64,000 nucleotides of DNA, taken from positions 1 to 64,000 of the forward strand of contig CBFIDI010000001.1 of the NCBI GenBank assembly GCA_965661355.1, written 5' to 3'. This stretch comes from CAMCFD01 sp965661355 (GTDB lineage Bacteria > Pseudomonadota > Alphaproteobacteria > Rickettsiales > UBA1997). Made by a program: the position numbers and the translations under genes. The stretch's first letter is position 1. Every line of letters starts with the position of its first letter. Positions 8,851 to 18,964 of the stretch are shown here, piece after piece. The notes under the pieces are model-generated. The model saw nothing but the letters and a program-made list of their open reading frames with translations, was not told the DNA's origin and ran no database searches.

Positions 8851-10938
8851 TTATACTGACGAGCTTGTTGCCTGCTGTTGTTGTCCTATATTAAGTTGAC
8901 TAGATGAAGCTGGACTGGTGAATGGTGATGGAGTTGAACCAGCTGATGCTGAAGTTGAACTGGTTGACCTTGAAGGACTATGACCCCCTGACTGCTGCTG
9001 CGGAGATGTTCTTGCCAAGGGGGTTAAGCTTGAGCCATCTGAGCTTACTGAAGACGCACTGCTACTAACTCTACCTGCTTGATTCGAATCTCGCGCCGCA
9101 AGCTCAGCTCGCGCTTGTTGCGTATTAACATACAGTGATGAGTCTGTGATGCTTACTGCTGCAGCTACTTTTTTAACATATTTTTCGTCTCTTTGTCTTA
9201 ATGGCAATGGCGGATTACCAGCTTCTGGCAACACATGAAGAGGCCTCGGGGCGCTTGCATTTCCTTGAACCCCTGTGCGCTGAAACTGTGTGTTTGGCGC
9301 GTCGTAGAGGTCGTGTTGGTTTGGTGAGTCGTAGGTGTCTTGCTGTGGGGTTGGGGCTTGTTGCCCTTGTAAAGCAGGGTTAAACAGATCCGGGTCTACA
9401 GAGTCGTAGGTCTCTTCCTGAACAAGGTCGTGTTGGTTTGGTGAGTCATAGTGAGAATGCGCAGCAGCACCTTCCAAGCTACTATAAAGAGATTGATCTG
9501 CAAGACCTTGATTAGCTCTAGATAAGGCTTGATTGATTGTTTCTACACCTATTCTCTCGCTAAGTCCATTACCGTCTCTTTCAAGAATTTTACTTTTAAT
9601 AGTTATATCTTGATCTAGCATTTTGAAGACAGCTTTCAATAAAAAACCCATCGTTTCATCCGGTCTGTCTCTAAGATTATTTCGCACAGCAAACTGAGCA
9701 GCTCTATTTACTTCATTTTGTATAAACGGATCTATTTCCCCCTTCCGCTCTGCTCTATATTGCGCTAACGCGGTAATTATATAATCGCAAGTTTTTATAA
9801 CCAATTCATAATTTCTTATTTCTTCTTGTGTAGCGCTTTGGTTTTTTAAGTTAGGATTCAGACCTGTTAATGCAGCTTTTAAATTTGTTACTAATTTTCC
9901 AAAAAGCAATGAACTCTTTTCTACAGGGACTTTTGATACATATTCAGTTACTGTAAATCTCTCCTCATTGAGAATGTTCTTATCTATTTCAGATAAAGCT
10001 TCTAAAACCTGAACAATTCCTGTTACGACTAATGGGTTTTCAGGGTTGAAAACTTTTAGCGCCAAATTATGTATTAAACCATTTTCGCCATTAATCCCCT
10101 CAATCTTCCTTATTTCACCTTGTTTTTCTCTTAAATTACCATTTAAACTTCTTATCTCTCTAAAATTACGCAACCTTCCAAAAAAACCTTGTTTTTTTGT
10201 TTCAATCTTTTTATTTATTCTAGCCCCCTCTTCTTTTAGGTGATCTAATTTCAGGATTTCAAGAATATCTTCTTTTAAAGATTCTTTACTTTGTTCAGCT
10301 TGAATTTTAGCTTGATTGGCTATTAATTCACCATCCAATTGCCTCATAGTTTCTACCCACCGCTGTTCATTACCTTGCTGTGACTGTGCATTGCGGGGTT
10401 GGGGGGCGGCGGGCCTTATTGAGCCGTCATTTCTATCGCCTGATCGAAATTCAGAGTAATGTAACCCTTCTTCTTCTAAGATGGGTTGGCCGTTTTCATC
10501 AATTGTATTTTCAGCCGAAGTGAAGGCGGAATCTGTAACCACTGCTTCCTCTTTATCACTTATTGCCGCTTGGATCGCAGCAAAATCTGAACCTGACCCT
10601 ACCGCACTCGGTGGTGATGATGTTGCTGAATCTGTATCCCCGTAAACTCCTTCGCCACTATAAGAGAAGGGACCTTGATTTGCCGGAGCTGATTTATCAG
10701 AAGGTGAATTTTCTCCTGAAGCTACCCACGCTTTCCTTGCAGCTGGTGGCTGTTCCGGTGACGAAAAAACCCTAGTTTTTCCAGCGATTGCAATATTTCG
10801 TCCTTCAGGTGGTAATGGTGGTAATGGACCTCTACTAGCTTGCTGTTGTTTTGGCTGAACTTGTTCATCACCACCATTTTGACCTTCTCTGCGCGGGGCT
10901 CTTAATGGCCCATTAGTGTTTATTATTTTTCTGATCAT
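8851..10938 (-). CDS. Candidate secreted effector with repeated tyrosine motifs
   Basis: 695 residues, no recognised family. Residues 1-200 are disordered and Pro/Ser/Gln-rich, with a GPLPPLPPEGR run at 37-47. Residues 200-480 are predicted helical, with a Lys/Glu-rich start (about 205-280), and are the only part that looks folded. Residues 480-610 carry tyrosine motifs: Y485 SLYSSL, Y497 HYDSPNQHDL, Y511 TYDSVDPD, Y536 TYDSPNQHDL, Y545 LYDAPN, Y603 LYVNTQ. Y99 GVYGDTD and Y161 LHYSEF lie further upstream. PPLPLR at 576-581 fits a class II SH3 ligand, and YVN fits a Grb2-type SH2 ligand. The tail is Ser/Thr/Gln-rich. There is no signal peptide. The start is well supported by an AAGGAT ribosome-binding site 8 nt upstream, uncommon in this window. 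A host-signalling effector is an inference. Confidence 0.6.
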   Translation of the reverse strand: MIRKIINTNGPLRAPRREGQNGGDEQVQPKQQQASRGPLPPLPPEGRNIAIAGKTRVFSSPEQPPAARKAWVASGENSPSDKSAPANQGPFSYSGEGVYGDTDSATSSPPSAVGSGSDFAAIQAAISDKEEAVVTDSAFTSAENTIDENGQPILEEEGLHYSEFRSGDRNDGSIRPAAPQPRNAQSQQGNEQRWVETMRQLDGELIANQAKIQAEQSKESLKEDILEILKLDHLKEEGARINKKIETKKQGFFGRLRNFREIRSLNGNLREKQGEIRKIEGINGENGLIHNLALKVFNPENPLVVTGIVQVLEALSEIDKNILNEERFTVTEYVSKVPVEKSSLLFGKLVTNLKAALTGLNPNLKNQSATQEEIRNYELVIKTCDYIITALAQYRAERKGEIDPFIQNEVNRAAQFAVRNNLRDRPDETMGFLLKAVFKMLDQDITIKSKILERDGNGLSERIGVETINQALSRANQGLADQSLYSSLEGAAAHSHYDSPNQHDLVQEETYDSVDPDLFNPALQGQQAPTPQQDTYDSPNQHDLYDAPNTQFQRTGVQGNASAPRPLHVLPEAGNPPLPLRQRDEKYVKKVAAAVSITDSSLYVNTQQARAELAARDSNQAGRVSSSASSVSSDGSSLTPLARTSPQQQSGGHSPSRSTSSTSASAGSTPSPFTSPASSSQLNIGQQQQATSSSV

Positions 10939-11793
10939 GGTTTATCCTTAAAATTTAAAATTAATTTTTTTATAATAATTTTTTTTATCACTTTTCATAG
11001 TATACCATTTTTCTGCATTGTGGTCAATAAAAAAAGGGTTTTTTATATTTTTTTAATTTGTGTAGTAAAATGATACAGGTTTAATTTATGTCTATTGTTA
11101 ATTAATTATAACTTGCTATCACTTTATTTTAGAGGCTTTTGGACGCCATAACTTAGATTTTAATGTCTTTTTTTGATGGTTTTTTAATTTTAATAAATTT
11201 TAAATAAATCTAATTTTTATGCAGTAAAATTGATTATTTTTACAATTATTTGCAAATTTTTAAAGAATTAGAATATAAATTTTTTCTATTTTTGGTTAAA
11301 TTTTGACAATAAAGTTAGAAATTTGGTTTGCATAATTTTAAAAATTTATATTTTACAGCTCTTTTTTAAGCCATTATATAATTATATATAGTAAGTAACA
11401 TTTAATTATAAATTTAATTATAAATTTTGTCATACAAAACTAACCTTGGCGACAATGACAAGCTTTTAATTGGTATTTAAGAAGAGGAGTTGGTTTAAGT
11501 TATAAAAATCTATTGATAAATATATTAATTTTTACTAAATAACTTAAATTTAAATAATAATTTAAAAAATTGTATGTTTAATGACGCATATAGACTTTGA
11601 ATAAAGATTTGCTCAATAAGGTCGCCGTCAAAAATTCTGTAATATATTTAAGTAATGATAATCATTTTTTACGATATTTATCTTGGTGAAATTTTAAAAA
11701 CCAGCCACAAAGCGCTAATTTATATTTTTTATAGCTTACTTTTTAATTAGCGCTTATTAATTATAAGATAATAATTGTGGTTACCAATATTAA
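10939..11793. other. Intergenic spacer upstream of the candidate effector gene
   Basis: AT-rich, with no gene seen. The AAGGAT ribosome-binding site for the 695-residue gene is at about 10946-10951. A hairpin at 11711-11754 has a 9-bp stem (AGCGCTAAT) with a 26-nt loop and lies 40 bp after the purH stop; it may end purH transcription, though there is no T-run on the correct strand. Confidence 0.4.
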
Positions 11794-13419
11794 TTAATGT
11801 TTAAAATGCCGGGTCATGACAAAATAAATTGCAATTTTGTTTTTATTGGCCGCGTCTATTACTTCTTGGTCACGAACCGAGCCACCAGTTGCAATTATGG
11901 CTTTAACGCCATATTTAGCGGCAATTTCGACATTGTCGGCGAAGGGCAAAAAGGCGTCAGAGGCCAAAAACGAGCCTTGCGCCATGTTTTCTGATTGACC
12001 GTTGGCCTTAGCGAAATTTTGTGCTTTTTGACAAGCCGCTTGACAGGCGTCTATTCTGCTGGTTTGGCCCATTCCTATTCCGACTGTTTGAAAATTTTTC
12101 ACTAGGGTAATTGCGTTTGATTTTACATGTTTGCAAATATTCATTGCAAAAATTAATTGCTGCTTCTCGCTTTCTGAAATTTCTATTTCGCCGACTTGCT
12201 TTAAATCGGTTGACGAAATTGTTTTTTGGTCTTGCTGTTGAACTAAAAAGCCACCAGAAATTGTTTTTAGTTGATTATTGTCATTTTTTTTGAAATCTGT
12301 AATTAAAACTCTTAGGTTTTTCTTTTGCGCTAAAATTTCTTTGGCTTCAGGAGTTATAGAGGCCGCAATTATAACTTCGAAGAATATTTTTGTAATTTCT
12401 TGAGCCAGTTCTGCGTTGATTTGAGAATTTAGAGCGACAATTCCGCCAAAAGCACTTTTTGCATCTGATTCTAGGGCTTTTTTATAGGCACCAGAAATAT
12501 TTTTGTCGGTTGCAACGCCGCAAGGGTTGGCGTGTTTGATGATGGCGCAAGTGGGTTGGCTAAACTCGCTAACTAAATTATAAGCGGCGTCAGCGTCGTT
12601 TAGGTTGTTGTAACTTAGCTCTTTGCCCTGAATTTGCTGGGCGCCAACAATGCCAGAATTATTGAGTTGGTAAAGGGCTGCTTTTTGATGCGAATTTTCG
12701 CCATATCGAAGATTTTGCTTTAATTTGGCCGAGATTTTGAGATTTTCTGCAAAATTTTGATCGGTTTCGCTATTTTTATTTTCATTTTCTGATTCTTGAA
12801 AAGAATTTTCTTGGCTTTTGGTGAAAAAATCGGCAATTGCAATATCGTAATCGGCAATTGATTTAAAAGCTTGGCTAGCTAGTTTTTTGCGAAATTGTAA
12901 ATTAGTTTGAAAATTATTGCTTTTTAATTGATTTATTAGTTCTTGATATTGACTTGCGCATGTTATGACCGTTTTAAACTCAAAATTTTTGGCCGCCGAT
13001 CTTACCATAGCGGGGCCGCCAATGTCGATATTTTCGATGATTTTATTTTCATCATCGGTTTTTGCTACAGTTTCGACAAATGGATATAAATTTACAATTA
13101 AAAGATCAATTGGCAAAATATTGTTTTGCGCGGCCTGTTTTTGGTGATCTTGGTTATTTAAAACACCCAAAAGCCCGCCATGAACATTGGGATGCAGAGT
13201 TTTAACGCGGCCATTCATAATTTCTGGAAAATTGGTAAATTGACTTATGTCTTTAGCGTTAATTGCGTTTTCTTGCAATAATTTTTTTGTACCACCAGTT
13301 GAAATAATTTCAACATTGTTTTCTTGTAAAAATTTTGCTAGCTGGGTTATGTCTTGCTTGTCGGACACGGAAATTAAACAGCGTTTAATGGGCTGTAAGT
13401 TTTGCAATTTATTTGACAT
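11794..13419 (-). CDS. purH: Bifunctional AICAR formyltransferase / IMP cyclohydrolase
   Basis: Performs the last two steps of de novo IMP synthesis. The IMP cyclohydrolase half opens with ALISVSDK-like CLISVSDKQDI, then IISTGGTKK and RVKTLHPNVHGGLLG. The transformylase half has LRYGENSHQKAALY, IKHANPCGVA, VGIGMGQTSRIDAC and SFLASDAFLPFADN. At 541 residues it is full length. Between the halves (about residues 195-222) is an Asn/Glu-rich linker. No other pur genes lie nearby, so this is an isolated member of the pathway. Whether de novo purine synthesis is complete depends on the rest of the genome. Confidence 0.96.
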   Translation of the reverse strand: MSNKLQNLQPIKRCLISVSDKQDITQLAKFLQENNVEIISTGGTKKLLQENAINAKDISQFTNFPEIMNGRVKTLHPNVHGGLLGVLNNQDHQKQAAQNNILPIDLLIVNLYPFVETVAKTDDENKIIENIDIGGPAMVRSAAKNFEFKTVITCASQYQELINQLKSNNFQTNLQFRKKLASQAFKSIADYDIAIADFFTKSQENSFQESENENKNSETDQNFAENLKISAKLKQNLRYGENSHQKAALYQLNNSGIVGAQQIQGKELSYNNLNDADAAYNLVSEFSQPTCAIIKHANPCGVATDKNISGAYKKALESDAKSAFGGIVALNSQINAELAQEITKIFFEVIIAASITPEAKEILAQKKNLRVLITDFKKNDNNQLKTISGGFLVQQQDQKTISSTDLKQVGEIEISESEKQQLIFAMNICKHVKSNAITLVKNFQTVGIGMGQTSRIDACQAACQKAQNFAKANGQSENMAQGSFLASDAFLPFADNVEIAAKYGVKAIIATGGSVRDQEVIDAANKNKIAIYFVMTRHFKH

Positions 13420-14538
13420 TTGTATATTTTATTGAGATTTTGCGATTATGGGCGCAATTAATTTTTTGTGAATTATATTTAATTAGACCTAGATTTAATT
13501 AAATATTGTAAAGGTTTGTTTTTAAAACAGAATTTAAATTGTGTAATTTATTGTAAAACTAATTTAACCTTAATATTGCCCTAAAAATTAAATTTTTTAT
13601 AGCAGCTTTGCCTTGCCTTTAACGGTCGCTTAGAAGTTTAATTATTTTTTTAATTGAAGTCAACAGATTTATTTGCCGACAATGTTGTTTTTAGCCAATA
13701 GAATTACCATTAAAACTACGAACTTCTTTAATTGAATTGCAAGATTAACAATCTTTTAACCAGCAAAAAATGAAGTAAAATTGAGTATTATTTTTCAATT
13801 CTGATTTATATTATTTGTAAAAATAATTTAGCAATAGCGCCATGGCAAGTTTTTGATTATGAATCTGATAATTGAATTACGGCGAATAGAATTTATAGAT
13901 TTTTCAAATTATTAGTAGTTATTTACAAATCGAATATTACTAGAAATATTGTTGCTGATTATTTTATATCATTTTCTATATTTGAAGTAAACTTAAGTAA
14001 TTTATTCGTTTTAGCGGAGTTAGCATAAAAATATAGAAATATATTTTAGATAGTATTTTGGCTATTTATTATTTTAATATTGAAAATAGTTTTGTGTATA
14101 ACCAAAATTTAGTGAAAAAAGCGTAAAATAGCATAATTATTTTTTTAACTTTCTTTTAGCGCTCATTTTCTAACCCCTTGGGTTTTGAGAATGGCTTTAA
14201 TGGTAAAGTTAATCTTTAAAGAGCGCGTAAATTAGCAAAAAATTATCATTAAGACTCTGATTTAAGATCAACTTACTTCAGAATTGATAATTAAAGGCTG
14301 GACAGCTTTGTTGATGAAATATTAATTTATAAGAAGCATTAGATATGAATCTAGATTTTTATTATAAGCTTCTGACTAAAAAGATGAAATATTTATGCGG
14401 GATTTAAAGATAATAAACCACTTAAAATACTTAAAATTTCCAATTTATTGTCAAAACTTCGTAACATCGCGCAATTTTAATCTTTTTTTAGCTTTAATTA
14501 ATTTTATAAATTGAAAATGGTATAATTAAAAATATTGA
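13420..14538. other. Long intergenic spacer (1.1 kb)
   Basis: No convincing reading frame. It contains AT-rich degenerate sequence with local inverted repeats. It lies between parA and purH, both on the minus strand, so it should hold the purH promoter. Confidence 0.4.
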
Positions 14539-15339
14539 TTATTTTCTTTTTTTTGCAAGTTCTATGTCTAGAATTTCTTTTGCTAGCTTCATATAAGCCT
14601 TTGCACCGCGACATTTGGGGTCGTAAATTACACCCGGAATTCCGTGTGAAGGAGCCTCTGAAAGCCTGACATTTCTGGGTACTGAGTTTTTAAAAACCTT
14701 GTCGCCCAAATAATTTCTGACATCGATTTCGACTTGCTCGGTTAGTTTATTGCGCTTGTCATGCATGGTTAGAATTATTCCACTCATTTTTAGATTTTTA
14801 TTCAAATTGTTTTTGACCAAGTCTAAAGTTGTGAGTAAATGGCTTAAGCCCTCAAGGGCAAAAAATTCGCATTGCATCGGAATTAATATTGAGTCAGAGG
14901 CCGTTAAAGCGTTGATTGTTAAAAGACCAAGTGACGGTGGGCAGTCTATTAAAACGCAATCATAGTCATAAATTACTTCTTGTAATATTTTTTTTAAGCA
15001 AAATTCACGATTTTGAAAAGATGCAATTTCAATCTCGCAAGCCGAAAGATCTACGGTTGAGGTTACTAAGTGTAAATTAGGTAGTTTATGAGGAATTATT
15101 ACTTCTGTTATTGCCAATTCGCCAATAATTGCATCGTAAATAGTTTTTTGCCTTTGTGACTGAAAAACACCAAAAGCGGTGCTTGCATTGCCTTGCGGGT
15201 CGAAGTCTATTACTAGGGTTTTTTTCTTGGCTGCGGCAAAAGAAGTTGCTAAATTTACTACTGTGGTTGTTTTGCCAACCCCTCCTTTCTGATTAACAAC
15301 TGAAAATATTTTTGCCTTTTCTTTATTTCTTGCTCTCAT
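14539..15339 (-). CDS. parA: Chromosome partitioning ATPase ParA (Soj)
   Basis: Deviant Walker-type ATPase that moves ParB-parS complexes on the nucleoid. The N-terminus has VNQKGGVGKTTTVVNLA with the signature Lys, Walker A' is VLVIDFDPQGNAS-like (TLVIDFDPQGNAST), and Walker B is DCVLIDCPPSLGLLT. The C-terminal VPRNVRLSEAPSHGIPG is typical of chromosomal Soj. At 266 residues it is full length. It follows parB by 133 bp on the same strand, and one parS site lies in that gap. The usual order in related bacteria is parA then parB; here it is parB then parA. Confidence 0.95.
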   Translation of the reverse strand: MRARNKEKAKIFSVVNQKGGVGKTTTVVNLATSFAAAKKKTLVIDFDPQGNASTAFGVFQSQRQKTIYDAIIGELAITEVIIPHKLPNLHLVTSTVDLSACEIEIASFQNREFCLKKILQEVIYDYDCVLIDCPPSLGLLTINALTASDSILIPMQCEFFALEGLSHLLTTLDLVKNNLNKNLKMSGIILTMHDKRNKLTEQVEIDVRNYLGDKVFKNSVPRNVRLSEAPSHGIPGVIYDPKCRGAKAYMKLAKEILDIELAKKRK

Positions 15340-15354
15340 ATTTTTATCGGTTTT

Positions 15355-15370
15355 TGTTCCATGTGAAACA
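15355..15370 (-). promoter_or_regulatory. parS centromere site (between parB and parA)
   Basis: TGTTCCATGTGAAACA matches 14 of 16 positions of the bacterial parS consensus TGTTTCACGTGAAACA. It lies just upstream of the parA start. The same sequence occurs in exact reverse complement at 16443-16458, on the other side of parB. Confidence 0.85.
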
Positions 15371-15472
15371 TTATATTCTTGATTTTTACTATTTATTATC
15401 GCTTTATTTCTTTATTTTTTATCGAGTTGAAGAAAGCAATCTAAGCTCTTGGCTCTAACTAAGTTTTTGGCT

Positions 15473-16402
15473 CTAATTTTCAATTTTTTCTACTAAATTA
15501 TGGACTAAGTCAAAGTCAGAGAAGTTAATAATTATTTTACCGCTATTTTTAAACTGGTTGTACGATATTTTTACTTTTGAATTTAGGACTTGCGAAAGTT
15601 TATTTTCAATATCGGTTAATTCGCCTGAATTTATGAATTTTATGTTTAACTCTTTTCTTTCAAGCACTGGGCTTGATCTAAGATTTTCTATTTTTTCATT
15701 TCTAATTAAATCTTCGGCGTCTCGGACAGAAAGCGAGTCGTCTATTATTTTTTCGGCCAATAGCTCAGGATTGCTTGATTTAATAATCGCCCTTGCATGA
15801 CCCATTGAAATTTTTTTATCGCTAATCATGTTTTTAACTGAAATTGGCAATTCAAGAAGTCTTAATAAATTTGCAACATGGGGGCGACTTTTACCCGTTT
15901 TTTTAGCAACTTGATCTTGAGTGTAAGAAAATTCATTTATAAGCTGTTTGTAGCCCTTAGCTTCTTCAATTAATGATAAATCGGCGCGCTGAACATTTTC
16001 GACCAAGGCCATTTCTAGGGCTTCATGATTATTAATTTTTTTGACAATAGCTGGAATTTTATCTAGTTTTAATAATTTTATCGCTCTGAACCTTCTTTCG
16101 CCAGCTATAATTTCGTAATGCCCGTCATCTTCGCTTTTTCTTAATATTATTGGCTGGATTAAATCGTTTGACTTGATTGAAAGCGCCAATTCTTTAATTG
16201 ACTCATTGTCAAAATGTCTTCTGGGCTGATAAATTCCGGCAGTAATTTTGTTGACCGAAATCATTTGAACTTCTTGGTTATTGGCCTTACGATTTTGCGG
16301 ATAGGCTTCTGAATTTTGGTCTTTTGGTTGATAAATTTTGCTGTCTCCGATTAAAGCTGATAGGCCTCTACCTAATTTTCTGTTTTGAGTTGCTGTTGTC
16401 AT
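15473..16402 (-). CDS. parB: Chromosome partitioning protein ParB (Spo0J)
   Basis: CTP-dependent DNA clamp that loads at parS and spreads. The N-terminus LGRGLSALIGD is typical. The CTP-binding/clamp motif is IIAGERRFRAIKLL, and the helix-turn-helix is YTQDQVAKKTGKSRPHVANL with RLLELP after it. The C-terminal ~45 residues form the dimer domain (KVKISYNQFKNSGKIIINF). At 309 residues it is full length. It is flanked by two parS sites, so ParB binding could act on its own promoter as well as on segregation. Confidence 0.95.
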   Translation of the reverse strand: MTTATQNRKLGRGLSALIGDSKIYQPKDQNSEAYPQNRKANNQEVQMISVNKITAGIYQPRRHFDNESIKELALSIKSNDLIQPIILRKSEDDGHYEIIAGERRFRAIKLLKLDKIPAIVKKINNHEALEMALVENVQRADLSLIEEAKGYKQLINEFSYTQDQVAKKTGKSRPHVANLLRLLELPISVKNMISDKKISMGHARAIIKSSNPELLAEKIIDDSLSVRDAEDLIRNEKIENLRSSPVLERKELNIKFINSGELTDIENKLSQVLNSKVKISYNQFKNSGKIIINFSDFDLVHNLVEKIEN

Positions 16403-17129
16403 TTTTTATGTTCGTTGATTATTTTAATAATATATAACAAATTGTTTCACATGGAACAATTATTATGTATAATAATGATTTATGCAACTATTATTTTCAA
16501 ATAAATAAGGTAACAACAAAATTACAGCCAAGATATGTTACTTTTAAATTATAAATAAGCAGATTATCTTGATTTGTTGTGACTTTTTAGCGTTTAAAAA
16601 GCTTAAAATAGCCAAGAATTATTAAAAGAAATCAAAATTGCGCAAGATATATTGTTAGATTTTTGATAATTTTTGCTAAAGATATGAAGTAATTACATGT
16701 ACTTTACATATTACAATGGCTACAGTTTAATAATATTTTGAATGCTGCTTTAGGTCTAAAGTAATAATTTTAATTAAATTCGCTATTACAAGTTCGATTA
16801 TGACAAATTTATTTAAGTTTTTGACTATTGATTTAACATTAAAGCGATTTGGTGTAATTATAAATTGACATAGAAATTTTAGAAAAAAACATTGTAAAAA
16901 TTAGGCTTGATATGTTTTGATGTCGGTCTGAAAAGTTGGTTTAGCGTAATGCGTCAGAAAAATACAAAATATTGTAAGATAAAATAATAAAATTTAAGCT
17001 TAACTTTAATATAAAATCCCTGTAGCAGGTGCGGTTAGATCTTTAGAATTGTTGACAAAAAAGTAAAGTCGCGACAAAAAGCTTGTCAGTTAAGTTGATT
17101 AAAACAAAAAAGAATGTTAGTTAAAAAAG
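16403..17129. other. Intergenic spacer with parS site
   Basis: Contains the parS site at 16443-16458, 40 bp upstream of parB. Otherwise AT-rich with no visible gene. It separates parB from panD, both on the minus strand. Confidence 0.45.
16443..16458 (+). promoter_or_regulatory. parS centromere site (upstream of parB)
   Basis: TGTTTCACATGGAACA matches 14 of 16 consensus positions and is the exact reverse complement of the site at 15355-15370. It lies in the parB leader or promoter region. Confidence 0.85.
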
Positions 17130-17480
17130 TTAAATTGCAAGCTTGTTACCTTCTTGAGGGAAAATTACTGTTGGTTTAAAATTTTTTGCTTCTGTGAAGT
17201 CTAGTTGGCAATATGAAATTATGATTATTTTATCATCAAGCTGGGCCTTTCTGGCGCATGGGCCATTTAAGCAAATTAGGCCAGAATTTCTAGGACCTTT
17301 AATAACATAAGTATCGAATCTTTCGCCGTTATTTATGTTTAATATTTGAACTTTTTCATTTTCTATTAAGTTAGCAGCCTCAATTAAATTTTCGTCGATG
17401 GTAATGCTGCCAATATAATTTAAATTTGCTTGCGTGACTTTTACTGAATGAATTTTTGATTTGAGTAATTCAATTTTCAT
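17130..17480 (-). CDS. panD: Aspartate 1-decarboxylase
   Basis: Makes beta-alanine from aspartate for pantothenate and CoA synthesis. It is a pyruvoyl enzyme made as an inactive precursor and cleaved between G24 and S25. Both residues are present in ANLNYIGSITID, with K9 and H11 upstream. NNGERFDTYVIKG, GLICLNGPCARKA and DKIIIISYCQ match the family. It has 116 residues, full length. panB and panC are not in the window. It lies alone between spacers of about 0.7 kb. Confidence 0.93.
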   Translation of the reverse strand: MKIELLKSKIHSVKVTQANLNYIGSITIDENLIEAANLIENEKVQILNINNGERFDTYVIKGPRNSGLICLNGPCARKAQLDDKIIIISYCQLDFTEAKNFKPTVIFPQEGNKLAI

Positions 17481-18166
17481 GGTTTTAAATTAATTTTAAA
17501 CTTTTTTGTCTGTTAACTTTATATTATATCACTTTAATTGTCTATGGCAAAATTTGTTGGTAATTTTCTTATTAAAATAAACCCCAGAGTTGAGTAATAA
17601 TGGCAATCTTTGATATTAACTTTAGCATTTGTAACAAATTCTATTTTTAAACAGCGATCTATGGGTTATTTAGAAATTGAGATTGGCATGAAAATTGACA
17701 TTTAAATATGTAATTTATAGTTGACCAATTCAGGTCTAAAAAACCTCATCAAGATTAATTATTGTAGAGAATAAGTAATATAAGATGATGAATTTGATTT
17801 TATTGATTAATTTTAACTTCATAAATATTTGTAATTATAAAATTAAGAATATTATTGGCTTGGATTCTAGCCTGTTTAGATGCTAGAATTTAGGTTAAAT
17901 ATTTTATTGTTAAAAAATAAAACGCGGCAAAGATATGGCCAATATTATTATAATAATTAACATTGCAACAGGCAAATTGGGGCTTAATGTTAATTTTCAG
18001 CTTTAATTTGGTAAATATGAATAATTTGTCTATTTTGAAAAAACTTTGTCTTTATTTAATTTTAAAGATGGAATTTGCCATTAGCCGAAAATTGTTAGCT
18101 TGTTAAAAATTAGCAACCAAGCTTTTTGAGTTTAACTTACGATAAATTTTATTGAGTTTGAGCAAA
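17481..18166. other. Intergenic spacer
   Basis: AT-rich, no gene seen. It carries degenerate repeat-like sequence near 17740-17825 (CCTCATCAAGATTAATTATT, then GATTTTATTGATTAATTTT) shared in part with 2880 and 27517. A GC-richer inverted motif (GGATTCTAGCCTGTTTAGATGCTAGAATTT) is near 17860-17895; its CTAGC and GCTAG parts could form a small hairpin. Confidence 0.4.
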
Positions 18167-18964
18167 TTAAAGACCCAAAACATCTTGCATGCTGTAAAAG
18201 CCATTTTCTTGGTTTGCACCCCAAATTGCTGCGCGCACAGCGCCCGATGCAAAAACTGAACGATTGCTCGCTTTGTGGCTAAGCTCTAGCCTTTCGCCTT
18301 CGCCAGCGAACATAACGCTGTGGTCGCCAATTACATCGCCGCCACGCAAGGTTGCAAAGCCAATCTCGCCTTTTGCTCTGGGGCTGTTGGCGTGATTTCT
18401 GACCATGTTGGCAACTTTTTTTAGATTTTCGTTTCTGCCTTTTGCCGCAGACTCGCCCAAAGAAAGAGCGGTGCCCGAAGGCGAATCAATTTTATTTTTG
18501 TGATGCATTTCTAAAATTTCAATATCGTAATCATCATGTAAAATTGACGATACTTTTTCGACCAAGCCCATCAATAAATTAACACCAACTGACATATTTG
18601 AAGACCATATAATAACTGTTTGCTGTGAGTATGAAATAAGATTTTCTTTTTGCTGGTCTGAAAAGCCAGTTGTGCCACATACTAAAATTTTTTTATGTTG
18701 GGCTGCTTTTTTTGCGCATTCTAAACTTAAATTTGGCGAAGAAAAATCGATTATTGCGTCGCATTGTTCAAAAAAATTGTCTATGTCGGCGGTTATTTTG
18801 CGGTTATTTTCATTTTGCGCCAAAAAGCTACCGATGTCTTTGCCGTTAAAATCGCTGTTTTGGCGCACAAGCCCAGAAGAAAGTTGGGCAATGGGGCTTT
18901 GGTGAACAATTTGAGCAATTTGCCTGCCCATTCTTCCTGAAATTCCTGTAACTCCTATTTTCAT
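18167..18964 (-). CDS. dapB: 4-hydroxy-tetrahydrodipicolinate reductase
   Basis: NAD(P)H-dependent step towards meso-diaminopimelate, needed for peptidoglycan cross-linking and lysine. The dinucleotide fold starts with GVTGISGRMGRQI. CGTTGFSDQQ precedes the catalytic helix EMHHKNKIDSPSGTA, with H154/H155 and K158. GEIGFATLRGGDVIGDH follows. It has 265 residues, full length. Other dap genes are not in the window. Its presence suggests that DAP-type peptidoglycan is still made. Confidence 0.95.
   Translation of the reverse strand: MKIGVTGISGRMGRQIAQIVHQSPIAQLSSGLVRQNSDFNGKDIGSFLAQNENNRKITADIDNFFEQCDAIIDFSSPNLSLECAKKAAQHKKILVCGTTGFSDQQKENLISYSQQTVIIWSSNMSVGVNLLMGLVEKVSSILHDDYDIEILEMHHKNKIDSPSGTALSLGESAAKGRNENLKKVANMVRNHANSPRAKGEIGFATLRGGDVIGDHSVMFAGEGERLELSHKASNRSVFASGAVRAAIWGANQENGFYSMQDVLGL

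Noticed and set aside
9201..9383. Plus-strand frame opposite the candidate effector gene
   Set aside because: Mirror of the repetitive coding sequence on the minus strand; no independent support.
13420..14538. Hidden gene in the 1.1-kb spacer between parA and purH
   Set aside because: Stops in all six frames at short intervals, and no coding-like stretch over about 40 codons was found.
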